Assembly (NCBI RefSeq): GCF_900142035.1
Contig: NZ_FQZI01000003.1
Coordinates: 310,001-374,000, forward strand
Direction: 5' to 3'
Origin: Flavobacterium terrae
Lineage (GTDB): Bacteria > Bacteroidota > Bacteroidia > Flavobacteriales > Flavobacteriaceae
Length of the DNA stretch: 64,000 nucleotides
Shown one piece after another: positions 28,938-37,780 of this stretch. Both the position numbers and the translations under genes were made by a program. The notes under the pieces are model-generated. The model saw only the letters and a program-made list of their open reading frames with translations, ran no database searches and was not told the DNA's origin. How positions within the stretch are numbered: the first letter of the stretch is position 1; the number at the start of each line of letters is the position of its first letter.

Positions 28938-29705
28938 TTAAATTTTTGAAACTAAACAAAACCCAACCTCTTTATTGTTATAATAAGGGAGTAGTGAAAT
29001 TTTTGATTTCTCTGAATTCTCCTTAAAAAAAACTCTATTAATAGCTGGATATAATAAGTACGCAATTTTAGTACTTAAAATTCCGATCCCAGCTCCAGCC
29101 GCTACGTCACTGAACCAATGTCTATTATTATACATTCTAAAAAAACCTGTTGCCGTTGCTACTGCATAACCCGAAACACTATACCAGATCGATTTATCTT
29201 TATACTCTTGATGCAATAATTCTGCACCCATAAATGCTGTTGCTGTATGTCCTGATGGAAAAGAATTATTAGAAGTCCTGTCAGGTCTTTGAGAAACAGT
29301 AGTACCTTTTATCGTATTAACAACCGCCCCCATAATTAAATAAGATGTTGCCGATATTATAGCTTTATCTCTAAAATTATGCTTACTTTTTATTCCCAAT
29401 CCGTCAAGTGCATAAATTGACACTAATGGTGCATATTGAGAAAAATCATCTAATGTTAGTTTCTCATCAATATGTTCTCTTAATTCTTCTTTAACTTCAG
29501 CATTAAAAGATAGAAGTTGATGGCTTTCTAATCCAACTGCACCATATACAATTAATGCAGATGGTATAATGAACTGCTTATAATTTATTTTCTTTTTATC
29601 TAAAAAAACAGAATCTTTTGATTTTACAATCTCATTATCTTGTGCAAACAAAGAAAAACTTAGAAACAGTAATCCGACTGAGAATAATGCTTTCCTTTTT
29701 AGCAT
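28938..29705 (-). CDS. PAP2-family phosphatase
   Basis: 255 residues from ATG 29705, which gives the clean signal peptide MLKRKALFSVGLLFLSFSLFAQ. A longer reading from 29735 would run into the preceding Fe-S gene and add ten residues in front of the signal. PAP2 motifs: KGTTVSQRPDR (C1), SFPSGHTATAFMGAELL (C2) and NNRHWFSDVAAGAGIG (C3, catalytic His). The family removes phosphates from lipid phosphates such as undecaprenyl or phosphatidylglycerol phosphate. With a signal peptide and few hydrophobic helices it is probably periplasmic, or attached to the outer membrane. Part of the long minus-strand block. Confidence 0.88.
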   Translation of the reverse strand: MLKRKALFSVGLLFLSFSLFAQDNEIVKSKDSVFLDKKKINYKQFIIPSALIVYGAVGLESHQLLSFNAEVKEELREHIDEKLTLDDFSQYAPLVSIYALDGLGIKSKHNFRDKAIISATSYLIMGAVVNTIKGTTVSQRPDRTSNNSFPSGHTATAFMGAELLHQEYKDKSIWYSVSGYAVATATGFFRMYNNRHWFSDVAAGAGIGILSTKIAYLLYPAINRVFFKENSEKSKISLLPYYNNKEVGFCLVSKI

Positions 29706-29712
29706 ATTTTTT

Positions 29713-30504
29713 TTACAAATCTTGAGCATTAGCAATTAATTCAGCCACATCAAGCACTTTTACATCATGTTCGCGATGTTTAGCTTTAGTTCCGTCGGTA
29801 AGCATCGTGTTACAGAAAGGACAACCTGCTGCAATAATCTCAGCATTTGTTTCTAAAGCATCTTCTGTTCTTTCAACATTAATATCTTTATCTCCATTTT
29901 CAGGCTCTTTAAACATTTGTGCTCCACCTGCTCCACAACAAAGACCATTTGCTTTTGAACGCTTCATTTCAACTAATTCAGCATCTAATTTTTGAATTAA
30001 TTCACGAGGCGCTTCGTATATTTTATTAGCACGACCTAAATAACATGGATCATGAAAAGTAATTTTTTTGCCTTTAAACTGACCACCTTCGATAGTAAGT
30101 CTACCTGCATCAAGTAATTCTTTTAAAAATTGAGTATGATGAACAACTTCAAAATTACCACCTAATTCAGGATATTCATTTTTTAAAGTATTAAAACAAT
30201 GTGGACAAGCTGTTACAATTTTCTTTGTTTCATATGCTTTTAGTACTTCAATATTCATGAAAGCTTGCATTTGAAATAAAAATTCGTTCCCAGCTCTTTT
30301 TGCAGGATCACCAGTACAACCCTCTTCGGTTCCTAATACTGCAAACTCAACATTGGCTTTATTTAAAATACGTACAAAAGCTTTAGTTATTTTTTTTGCT
30401 CTATCATCAAAACTTCCAGAACATCCTACCCAAAATAACACTTCTGGTTGTTTGCCTTGAGCTAACATTTCGGCCATAGTAGGCACTACTAAATTTTCTG
30501 ACAT
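29713..30504 (-). CDS. Fe-S oxidoreductase with two CCG domains (HdrB/LutA-like)
   Basis: 263 residues. Two cysteine-rich CCG domains: the first with GCSGSFDDR and ACPHCFNTL, the second with FHDPCYLGR, GLCCGAGGAQM and GCPFCNTML. This domain pair binds a 4Fe-4S cluster and takes electrons from a partner ferredoxin-type subunit, as in heterodisulfide reductase HdrB, GlpC and LutA. The partner is very probably the membrane protein at 30988-32328, which carries two 4Fe-4S motifs. The genes are separated here by a HAD-fold gene. Cytoplasmic side of the membrane; the electron donor and acceptor are unknown. Confidence 0.9.
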   Translation of the reverse strand: MSENLVVPTMAEMLAQGKQPEVLFWVGCSGSFDDRAKKITKAFVRILNKANVEFAVLGTEEGCTGDPAKRAGNEFLFQMQAFMNIEVLKAYETKKIVTACPHCFNTLKNEYPELGGNFEVVHHTQFLKELLDAGRLTIEGGQFKGKKITFHDPCYLGRANKIYEAPRELIQKLDAELVEMKRSKANGLCCGAGGAQMFKEPENGDKDINVERTEDALETNAEIIAAGCPFCNTMLTDGTKAKHREHDVKVLDVAELIANAQDL

Positions 30505-30538
30505 AATCTATATGTTTATTCGTTGGTCTTGTTAGTTT

Positions 30539-30988
30539 TTAAATAATATCTTTTTCGTCATCAAATACTTCGATAGTAACTTGTTTCTCGATTAAATCAG
30601 TAAACTTTCCTCTATATCGAGTCGCTTTTACTAAATGGTTGTCAATCCAATGGTAATTTCCACCTCTTGGTTTTCCCATAATCATTCCGTGGTATTTAAA
30701 ACCATGCTTTTTTAACCAAATCTCTGTATACTCTCTATGCGCTTCGGTTCTTGACGTGAAAAAGAAAATTATATGTCCTTCATCATACCATTTATTCAAA
30801 GTAGCTAATGCATCAGGATATACTTCTGCTGTTAGCATACGTTCTGGCTCTTCATTTGGGATATCATCACAAATAGTTCCATCTATATCTATTAAATAGT
30901 TTTTAATACCTGGAGGAAGTATAGGACTAATTGTATGGCCGTCTTCAGTAGCAGCAATTAATTTTTTATCTAAATCTTTATTTTCCAT
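30539..30988 (-). CDS. HAD-superfamily protein (possible phosphatase)
   Basis: 149 residues. The HAD nucleophile motif is YLIDIDGTICDD (DxDGT), with FFFTSRTEAHREYT (motif II Ser/Thr) and a late KPRGGNYHWIDNHLV (motif III Lys and acidic residues). A small cap-less HAD fold. It is often named phosphoheptose isomerase in Flavobacteriaceae, which the sequence does not support: there is no SIS domain. Its ATG overlaps the Fe-S membrane protein stop by one base (TAATG), so it is translationally coupled, and it sits between two Fe-S subunits. Phosphatase of unknown substrate. Confidence 0.82.
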   Translation of the reverse strand: MENKDLDKKLIAATEDGHTISPILPPGIKNYLIDIDGTICDDIPNEEPERMLTAEVYPDALATLNKWYDEGHIIFFFTSRTEAHREYTEIWLKKHGFKYHGMIMGKPRGGNYHWIDNHLVKATRYRGKFTDLIEKQVTIEVFDDEKDII

Positions 30989-32328
30989 TATTGCTCGTCT
31001 TTCCAGTTTAATCTATCTAATTGGTTATATTGCCATGGTGCACTATTATTTTCAATATTAGTCATCATTGCATTTAATGATTGTGGTGCAGCACTTTGTT
31101 CCATTACTAAGTAACGACGCATATCCATAATAATAGATAGTGGACTAATATTTACAGGACATTCTTCTACACAAGCGTTGCATGAAGTACATGCCCAAAG
31201 TTCTTCTTGTGTGATATAATCGTTTAATAATGATTTTCCATCAGGAACAAAAACACCATTATTTTTATCAATATTATCACCTACTTCTACTAGACGGTCA
31301 CGAGTGTCCATCATAATTTTTCGAGGAGATAATTTTTTACCCGTTTGATTTGCAGGGCAAGATGAAGTACAACGACCGCATTCTGTACATGTGTAAGCAT
31401 TTAATAACTGAACCCAATTAAGATCTTGAACATCTGAAGCACCAAATTTACTTGGCGCTGCATCTGCATCTGGAGCAGGTGCTGCAAATGGATCAGCGTT
31501 AGGATCTAACATTAATTTTACTTCATTTGTAACACTTTCTAAATTATCAAATTGTCCTAATGGATTTAAATCAGCAAAATAAGTGTTAGGAAAAGCAAGA
31601 ATAATATGTAAGTGTTTTGAATAATATAAGTAATTCAAAAATGCCATAACCATCATGAAGTGACCCCACCATCCTATTCTTTCCAATATATGTAAAGCTC
31701 CTTCAGACATTCCTCCAAATAAAGCTGGTCCAACATGTTGAGATACAGTAAAACCGAAAGAACCTTGACCTTCAAAATGTGATTTACCCATATTATAAAG
31801 GACTTCATCAGTTCCATTCATTGTAAAAATGCAACAAACTAAAATGATTTCCATAATTAAAATCAAATTAGCATCTTTTTTTGGCCAACCTAATAATTCA
31901 GCTTTGTTCAAGCGAGGTAGCTTTAATAAATTTCTTCTAGCCAAAAAGATAACAGTCGCTGTTAATGCAAGAACTGATAGAATTTCGATGAAGCTGATTA
32001 AAAAAGTGTAAAAACCTCCTAATCCAGGTTTAAAGAAACGGTGTGTTCCAAAAATTCCATCCACAAGAATTTCTAACAATTCGATTTGTGTGATGATAAA
32101 AGCAGCGTATAATGCAAAGTGAAGCACTGCGGGTATTGGTCTTGTAAACATTTTCTTTTGACCTAAAGCTACTAGAGCCATATTACTCCATCTTTCGGAT
32201 GATCGATCAAAACGATTTACATCTTTCCCCAATTTAATGTTGCGGATAATTTTTTTGACATTTTTAGCAAAAAAACCTCCTCCTACTGCAAGAATAACAA
32301 GAAATAGTATACTGCTTAAATAATTCAT
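30988..32328 (-). CDS. Membrane Fe-S oxidoreductase with two 4Fe-4S clusters
   Basis: 446 residues. About five or six membrane helices in the first 240 residues resemble the NarI/DsrM haem-binding membrane domain, with histidines in helices (VLHFALYAAFI, GWWGHFMMVMAFL, YYSKHLHIIL). A soluble C-terminal ferredoxin domain carries CTECGRCTSSCPAN and CTSCNACVEECPVN, two CxxCxxCxxxCP motifs. This is the arrangement of a quinone-linked HdrD/GlpC-like reductase subunit. It is likely to pass electrons between menaquinone and the CCG protein at 29713-30504. A linker (about 280-300) is rich in Ala, Pro and Asp. First gene after the MlaD gene in this block. Confidence 0.9.
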   Translation of the reverse strand: MNYLSSILFLVILAVGGGFFAKNVKKIIRNIKLGKDVNRFDRSSERWSNMALVALGQKKMFTRPIPAVLHFALYAAFIITQIELLEILVDGIFGTHRFFKPGLGGFYTFLISFIEILSVLALTATVIFLARRNLLKLPRLNKAELLGWPKKDANLILIMEIILVCCIFTMNGTDEVLYNMGKSHFEGQGSFGFTVSQHVGPALFGGMSEGALHILERIGWWGHFMMVMAFLNYLYYSKHLHIILAFPNTYFADLNPLGQFDNLESVTNEVKLMLDPNADPFAAPAPDADAAPSKFGASDVQDLNWVQLLNAYTCTECGRCTSSCPANQTGKKLSPRKIMMDTRDRLVEVGDNIDKNNGVFVPDGKSLLNDYITQEELWACTSCNACVEECPVNISPLSIIMDMRRYLVMEQSAAPQSLNAMMTNIENNSAPWQYNQLDRLNWKDEQ

Positions 32329-32360
32329 AATGGTTATAATTGGTTGATTTGTTTGAAAAT

Positions 32361-33305
32361 TTATTTTTGTTCAGGTGATATGTATGGCTTTTCTTTTTTT
32401 CCAAAGAGAGAAACATTAACATAGCGTGTAGGGTGTAATCTTAAATCTTGTAATAAAAGTTCTAATTCTTTTGAAGCTTTTGCGAAGTTGTTATACATCG
32501 TTTCATCTTTCATAAGTTTACCCATTGTACCTTTTCCAGACTCAATATCAGTCATTATTTTATTGACATTAGCAAGAGTAGTTTCTAATGTTTTTACTGT
32601 TTGTCCTAATTGTGCTTTTTCTAAATCAGAAGAGATTTTAGAAAAGTTTTGAGTCGTTTTGTCTAGATTTGCAACCGCGCTTCCTAATTTATCTTTATTT
32701 TGTAATAAAAGTTGATCTAATTCTGCAGAAACTTTAGTGAAGTTAGAGAGTGTTTTATTTAACTCATTTATCGCTTTTTTAAGATTTGCCTGAGTTTCCC
32801 TATCAAGAACATTATTAACATTTGTCAAAAGTCCATCAGCACTAACTAGAACTTTATCTAATCTATGTTGCAAAGGTGTAAGTTTTTCACCTAAAGAAGA
32901 TGTTAAACCTAATTTTACTCCAGCAACTAATTTATCTCCTGAAACCGCTATAGATTTATCTCTATAGTTAGGTACTATAGCAATTTGTTTACCACCAATA
33001 AAACCAGGCTCATATATTTCGGCAACACTTGTTTTAGAAATTGGAAAATCTTCTTCATTAATTTGAAGTTCAACTAGTAATTTTCCACTTGGCGCTAATT
33101 CAATTTTATCAACCTTTCCTATTATTTTACCGCTAATTGTTACAGGTGCAGAAACAGCTAAGCCTTCTACGTTATCATATTCAACAAAAAGTCTTTTATG
33201 ATCGTTAAAAAGATTTGATCCTTTTAAAAAACTATAACCCCAAATAAATAATAATAATGAAGCAATAACAAGTATGGCCGTTTTAATTTCTCTAGTAATT
33301 TTCAA
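32361..33305 (-). CDS. MlaD/MCE-family phospholipid-binding protein
   Basis: 314 residues. One N-terminal membrane segment (about 9-27, ILVIASLLLFIWGYSFLKG), then an MCE domain (about 37-115) with YDNVEGLAVSAPVTISGKIIGKVDKIEL, and a long C-terminal alpha-helical stretch (about 130-290) with repeated LDKxxxNxxK patterns, typical of MCE rings that form a periplasmic tunnel for phospholipids. The MlaE and MlaF partners are not adjacent, as is common in Flavobacteriaceae. It lies between the amidase and the Fe-S membrane protein on one strand. Confidence 0.92.
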   Translation of the reverse strand: MKITREIKTAILVIASLLLFIWGYSFLKGSNLFNDHKRLFVEYDNVEGLAVSAPVTISGKIIGKVDKIELAPSGKLLVELQINEEDFPISKTSVAEIYEPGFIGGKQIAIVPNYRDKSIAVSGDKLVAGVKLGLTSSLGEKLTPLQHRLDKVLVSADGLLTNVNNVLDRETQANLKKAINELNKTLSNFTKVSAELDQLLLQNKDKLGSAVANLDKTTQNFSKISSDLEKAQLGQTVKTLETTLANVNKIMTDIESGKGTMGKLMKDETMYNNFAKASKELELLLQDLRLHPTRYVNVSLFGKKEKPYISPEQK

Positions 33306-33358
33306 AATGTGTGGTTTTTAATAAACAAAAATACTAATTTAAAAGATATATAAGTAAA

Positions 33359-34507
33359 TTACTTACTCTTTAAAGCTTCATTTAAACTAATTTTTTGACC
33401 ATTTTTAAAGGGTACTATAAATGCAGAATCATAACCTCTTGTTTTAGCTTCAAGTAACTGCATTTTAGCTTCGTTATAATCATTAGTCTCACCATACATA
33501 TATTTGTAGTAACCTTTTTCAGATATGAATGAGATTTTACTTAATCCATTAAAATTTTCTGGTTTAGTTTCCACATGGCTTGAACTAGCCTTAACTTGAA
33601 CTTTATAAACAACTTTTGTAGTATCAACAGGCTTATTGTCTGAAGTTTTAGAAGTTTCTTTGGATGAAGTTTTAACTGTATCTTTTTTTACGGTTGTTTT
33701 CTCTGATTTTTGAATTTCAATTACAGGCATACTTCCTCCAAAATGCTCCACTTTCATTCTAAAAATTGCATCAGCAATTGATTTTGCCACATTTAATTGT
33801 CCTTCTTCAGAATTCAAATAAGCTCCTTCTTCTTTATTAGAAATAAAGCCCATCTCTATTAAAACTCTTGGCATAAATGCTTTATGCAAAACCATGAAAG
33901 GTGCTTGCTTAACACCTCTTACTTTTCTGTTTAATTTAACATCAAAATTATCTTGAATTCTACTAGCAAATTCAATACTTTGATCTAAATATTCTTCTTG
34001 AGCTAATGTTGCACTAATAAGTGATTCAGGTGAATTAGGATTATATCCAGCATATTTTGTTTTATAATCCTTCTCCATTTGAATTACTTCATTTTCTTTT
34101 TTTGCAACTTCAAGACTTGAAGCACTTTTTGAAAGACCCATAACATATGTTTCTGTTCCATAGGCTTCTTGATTTTTATTTGCATTACAATGAATCGAAA
34201 CAAATAAATTTGCATTTGCTCTATTGGCAATATTAGCTCTTTCAACTAAATCTATAAAACTATCATTCTTTCTTGTGTATATAACTTGAATAGTTGGATC
34301 CTGTTCTAATATTTTACCTACTTTTAAAACAACACCAAGAGCAATATTTTTTTCAATAAAGCCATGATATGTTGCACCAAAATCATGATCTCCATGACCC
34401 GCATCCAATGTAACTTTAAATTTACCTGAACTTTGAGCCAACATGGATGATACAATAAATAATAATACTAAAACAAAAACTTCTTTAATTTTAAGGGATA
34501 ACTTCAT
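33359..34507 (-). CDS. N-acetylmuramoyl-L-alanine amidase with C-terminal SPOR-like domain
   Basis: 382 residues from ATG 34507, giving MKLSLKIKEVFVLVLLFIVSSMLAQ as signal peptide; an ATG at 34531 would add eight residues. Amidase_3 zinc site: DAGHGDHDFGA (His, with the Glu in GFIEKNIALGV), VSIHCNAN (His) and VLIEMGFISNKEEG (catalytic Glu). It cleaves the amide between MurNAc and L-Ala in peptidoglycan. A Ser/Thr/Lys-rich linker (about 275-300) leads to a C-terminal domain (VYKVQVKASSSH, about 305-382) with the pattern of SPOR domains, which bind denuded septal glycan. Divergent from lptD. Confidence 0.93.
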   Translation of the reverse strand: MKLSLKIKEVFVLVLLFIVSSMLAQSSGKFKVTLDAGHGDHDFGATYHGFIEKNIALGVVLKVGKILEQDPTIQVIYTRKNDSFIDLVERANIANRANANLFVSIHCNANKNQEAYGTETYVMGLSKSASSLEVAKKENEVIQMEKDYKTKYAGYNPNSPESLISATLAQEEYLDQSIEFASRIQDNFDVKLNRKVRGVKQAPFMVLHKAFMPRVLIEMGFISNKEEGAYLNSEEGQLNVAKSIADAIFRMKVEHFGGSMPVIEIQKSEKTTVKKDTVKTSSKETSKTSDNKPVDTTKVVYKVQVKASSSHVETKPENFNGLSKISFISEKGYYKYMYGETNDYNEAKMQLLEAKTRGYDSAFIVPFKNGQKISLNEALKSK

Positions 34508-34577
34508 GTTAATTATTTTTATAAAGACCAAAAGGTTATAATTTTACTAAATGCTTAATTATTTTTAAAAATAGATG

Positions 34578-34585
34578 TAAGTTTG
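34578..34585 (+). promoter_or_regulatory. Possible -7 box overlapping the annotated lptD start
   Basis: TAAGTTTG matches TAnnTTTG but covers the TTG codon at 34583. If real, the RNA begins after that codon and translation starts later. No clear -33 element. Confidence 0.35.
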
Positions 34586-37303
34586 TCACTTCAAAAATTA
34601 AGCCATATTTTTACAAAAATAGTATTTATAGCGTTGCGTACAAACTTATTTCATATCGTTTTACTGCCTTTTTTTCTAACTCTTAGCAGTTTAAAAACTT
34701 TTTCGCAGGAGTTACCAAAAAAGAATATTTCAATATCTGCTGACAAACAAGAAGATAGAATTTTAATAAGTAAAAATAATACTACAAAAACACAAGACAG
34801 CACTAAAACCGATACTGTTAAGAAAAAAAAGTCGCTTTTAGATGGAAAAATACATTATAAGTCTAAAGAATACGCAAAAATAAATCAAAAAAAGAAGCAA
34901 ATTACACTTCATGACGAAGCAGAAGTGTACTATAAAGACATTGAATTAAAGTCTGGAGTCATAGTTATTGATTATGAAAAAGACGAAGTCTATGCTGGAA
35001 GAATTAAAGATACTTCAGGAGCATATACGCAATACCCTGTTTTTAAACAAGGGGCAAATGTGGTTGAGCCGGACTCTATTAGATTCAACTTTAAAACAAA
35101 AAAAGCGCTTATCTGGAATTCTAGGACAGATCAAGGTGAGTTTAAAGTAAAAGGTGAAATAACCAAAAGAGAGAATGACTCTGTGTACTTTATTAAAAAT
35201 GCTCGATTTACAACATCAAAAAACATAGAGAAACCGGAATACTATTTTATAGCCAGAAAAATAAAACTTGTTCCTCAAAAGAAAGTAGTCACTGGTCTTA
35301 CTAATATGGTTATTGCTGATGTTCCAACACCTATTGGTGTACCATTTGCTTTTTTTCCAATGACAGAAGAAAGTACTTCAGGAATAATCTTGCCTACTTT
35401 TGGACAAACCAATGCACAAGGATATTTTCTTCAAAACGGTGGTTATTACTTTGCTCTTAGTAAAAATTATGATCTAGCTCTTTTGGGTGATTATTATACA
35501 AATGGTAGTTATGCATTTAGAGCAGAAACAAGCTATGCAAAAATATATAAGTTCAGAGGGAATTTTAATTTTAGATATGAAAATCAAATAACAGGAGAAA
35601 GAGGACTTCCGGGGTATGGTAAAACTAATTTATACAATATTCAATGGACTCACTCTCCAGACGCAAAGGCAACTCCTAATTCGAGATTCTCAGCTTCAGT
35701 TAATTTGGGAAGTTCAAAATATTATCAAAGTTCATTCAATCAACTTAATACTGCGAATTTTTTAAATAACACTTTAAGTTCATCTATTTCATATAGCAAA
35801 ACATTCAACAGTATTCCGCAAGTGAATATGTCATTAACTGCATCACATTCGCAAAATACTAATACTGGGGCAATAAATATGACCCTTCCAACTCTTCAAG
35901 CAAGTGTTGACAGAGTATTTCCTTTCGCTTCTAAAAACGGCACAAAAAAGGGTTTTATTAAAAATATTAATTTTCAATATAATTTAAGAGGTGAAAATCG
36001 TTTTACAACAAACGATTCTATATTTTTTAAATCAGAAATGTTTAAACAAGCACAAAATGGATTACAACATACAATTCCATTAAGTACAAACTTTAAAATA
36101 TTCAAACACTTTAGTGTATCTGCTGCCACAAATTATATTGAAACTTGGTATCTAAAAACTATAGAAAAAAAATACAATTCATTAATAAATAAAGTTGAAG
36201 ATATTGAAAAACCTGGTTTTGATGCATTTAGAACTTACAATTTTTCTTCAGGGATAGGTACAACAATATATGGTACTTTCAATATTAGTAAAGATAAAAA
36301 AATTCAAGCCATTAGACATGTCATTAGGCCAAATGTATCCTATTCATATACTCCTAGTTTTGAAAAGTACTACGATACTTATGCAGCAGATGGAAGTGGA
36401 AGAATGGAAACTTATTCTCGTTTTGAAAAAGGGATTTTTGGCTCACCAAGTAGACAAAATAGTAATATTTTAAGTTTTAATATAAATAATACATTTGAAG
36501 CAAAAGTTAGGGATAAAGATTCAACTAAGGTGGAACCAAAAAAAATAATTCTTCTAAATAATTTTAACTTTTCTACAAGTTATAACATTAGTTCAGATTC
36601 ATTACGTTGGGCTCCTTTAAGAGTAAGTGGAGGTACAAATTTACTAAAAGACAAAATGAATGTGAATTTTGGTATGACTTTAAATCCTTATGCGATAAAT
36701 AATAAAGGACAAATGGTCGATGTTTTTAACATCAACAATGGAGGTAGTCTTTTTAGAATGACAAGTGCTAATATGACCATTAACTATTCTTTTTCTAGCA
36801 AAGAATTCAATGGAAATCAGAATGGCAACGAAAATTCACTCAATAACAAAGGCTTAAGAAATGGTGGTCGAGCAGACGATTTATTTGGCACATCTACAGA
36901 TTTTAGTGACAGACAAAAAAGTCAATTTGAAGATAAAGATGACACAAAATTTGATAAATTCTTTAATACCAAATTACCTTGGGATTTAAATCTTGCATAT
37001 TCATTAACTTATACTAATAATAATAGAGAAAATAAAATAAGTCAAAGTTCATTAATGTTTTCAGGGAACGTCGATATTTCTCCTATGTGGAAAGCTGGAA
37101 TTTCCTCTGGATATGATTTTGTTCAAAATGGTGTTACATATACTCAATTAAGATTTTCAAGAGATTTGTTAAGTTGGCGCATGGATTTTAATTGGAATCC
37201 AATTGGTGATAGAGCATCTTGGTATTTTTTCATAGGAATTAGCTCTTCTGTACTAAGCGACATCAAGTGGGACAAACGCAGTTTACCAGATAGGAGACTT
37301 TAA
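34583..37303 (+). CDS. lptD: LptD-like LPS-assembly outer-membrane protein
   Basis: Up to 906 residues; start uncertain. TTG 34583 gives the longest reading, but TTG 34634 would give MRTNLFHIVLLPFFLTLSSL, a more normal signal peptide, and a possible -7 box covers the first TTG. Visible order: signal region, OstA/LptA-like N-terminal domain (about 80-240: IHYKSKEYAKINQKKKQI, YYKDIELKSGVIVIDYEKDEV), then a large beta-barrel (about 250-900) with LPTFGQTNAQGYFLQNGGYYFA and many aromatic strands. It inserts lipopolysaccharide into the outer leaflet. The cysteines of the proteobacterial enzyme are not evident. Followed 27 bases later by ridA. Confidence 0.9.
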   Translation: MSLQKLSHIFTKIVFIALRTNLFHIVLLPFFLTLSSLKTFSQELPKKNISISADKQEDRILISKNNTTKTQDSTKTDTVKKKKSLLDGKIHYKSKEYAKINQKKKQITLHDEAEVYYKDIELKSGVIVIDYEKDEVYAGRIKDTSGAYTQYPVFKQGANVVEPDSIRFNFKTKKALIWNSRTDQGEFKVKGEITKRENDSVYFIKNARFTTSKNIEKPEYYFIARKIKLVPQKKVVTGLTNMVIADVPTPIGVPFAFFPMTEESTSGIILPTFGQTNAQGYFLQNGGYYFALSKNYDLALLGDYYTNGSYAFRAETSYAKIYKFRGNFNFRYENQITGERGLPGYGKTNLYNIQWTHSPDAKATPNSRFSASVNLGSSKYYQSSFNQLNTANFLNNTLSSSISYSKTFNSIPQVNMSLTASHSQNTNTGAINMTLPTLQASVDRVFPFASKNGTKKGFIKNINFQYNLRGENRFTTNDSIFFKSEMFKQAQNGLQHTIPLSTNFKIFKHFSVSAATNYIETWYLKTIEKKYNSLINKVEDIEKPGFDAFRTYNFSSGIGTTIYGTFNISKDKKIQAIRHVIRPNVSYSYTPSFEKYYDTYAADGSGRMETYSRFEKGIFGSPSRQNSNILSFNINNTFEAKVRDKDSTKVEPKKIILLNNFNFSTSYNISSDSLRWAPLRVSGGTNLLKDKMNVNFGMTLNPYAINNKGQMVDVFNINNGGSLFRMTSANMTINYSFSSKEFNGNQNGNENSLNNKGLRNGGRADDLFGTSTDFSDRQKSQFEDKDDTKFDKFFNTKLPWDLNLAYSLTYTNNNRENKISQSSLMFSGNVDISPMWKAGISSGYDFVQNGVTYTQLRFSRDLLSWRMDFNWNPIGDRASWYFFIGISSSVLSDIKWDKRSLPDRRL

Positions 37304-37330
37304 TTTTAACTATTTACTACGAGATATATA

Positions 37331-37711
37331 ATGAAAAAAATAATTTTTACAGACAAAGCCCCTGCTCCTATTGGCCCATACAATCAAGCTGTACTAGCTG
37401 ATAACACACTTTATATTTCTGGACAAGTTGCTTTTATTCCAGGTACAGATAATCTAGTTTTAGACAATATTGAAGTGGAAACAGAGCAAGTTATGCAAAA
37501 TTTGAAAGCCATATTAGAAGCAGCAGATATGACTTTTGAAAATGTTGTTAAATCAACAATTTTCATCATGAATATGGGAGATTTTGCTCGAATTAATTCT
37601 GTATATGGAAAGTATTTTAATGAAGTAACGGCACCAGCTCGCGAAACAGTTCAAGTGGCTACATTACCTAAAAATGTAAATATTGAAATTTCGATGATCG
37701 CAATTAAATAA
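37331..37711 (+). CDS. ridA: RidA-family enamine/imine deaminase
   Basis: 126 residues. Hydrolyses reactive 2-aminoacrylate-type enamines and imines released by PLP enzymes. Family signatures are APAPIGPYNQAV, LYISGQVAF, VMQNLKAILEAADMTFENVVKSTIF and APARETVQVATLPKNVNIEISMIA; the Arg of PARE is the catalytic anchor for the substrate carboxylate. Probably forms a trimer in the cytoplasm. Same strand as lptD with a 27-base gap and no terminator between them, so likely co-transcribed. Ends before a long hairpin that also serves the CDC-like gene. Confidence 0.95.
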   Translation: MKKIIFTDKAPAPIGPYNQAVLADNTLYISGQVAFIPGTDNLVLDNIEVETEQVMQNLKAILEAADMTFENVVKSTIFIMNMGDFARINSVYGKYFNEVTAPARETVQVATLPKNVNIEISMIAIK

Positions 37712-37714
37712 TAC

Positions 37715-37756
37715 AAAAAACACTTCCTAAAATAGAAGTCTATTTAGGAAGTGTTT
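37715..37756 (-). terminator. Terminator of the CDC-like gene, possibly bidirectional
   Basis: Arms AAACACTTCCTAAAATAGA and TCTATTTAGGAAGTGTTT pair over about 18 bp with one bulged base. The long T run (from plus-strand A tract 37715-37720) follows on the minus strand, so it terminates the gene at 37781-39544. The plus-strand tail is weaker. Confidence 0.85.
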
Positions 37757-37780
37757 CAATCAAGAATTATTTAGCCTAGG

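Noticed and set aside
34968..36473. Short plus-strand frames inside lptD
   Set aside because: Out-of-frame readings of the lptD coding sequence, no family resemblance.
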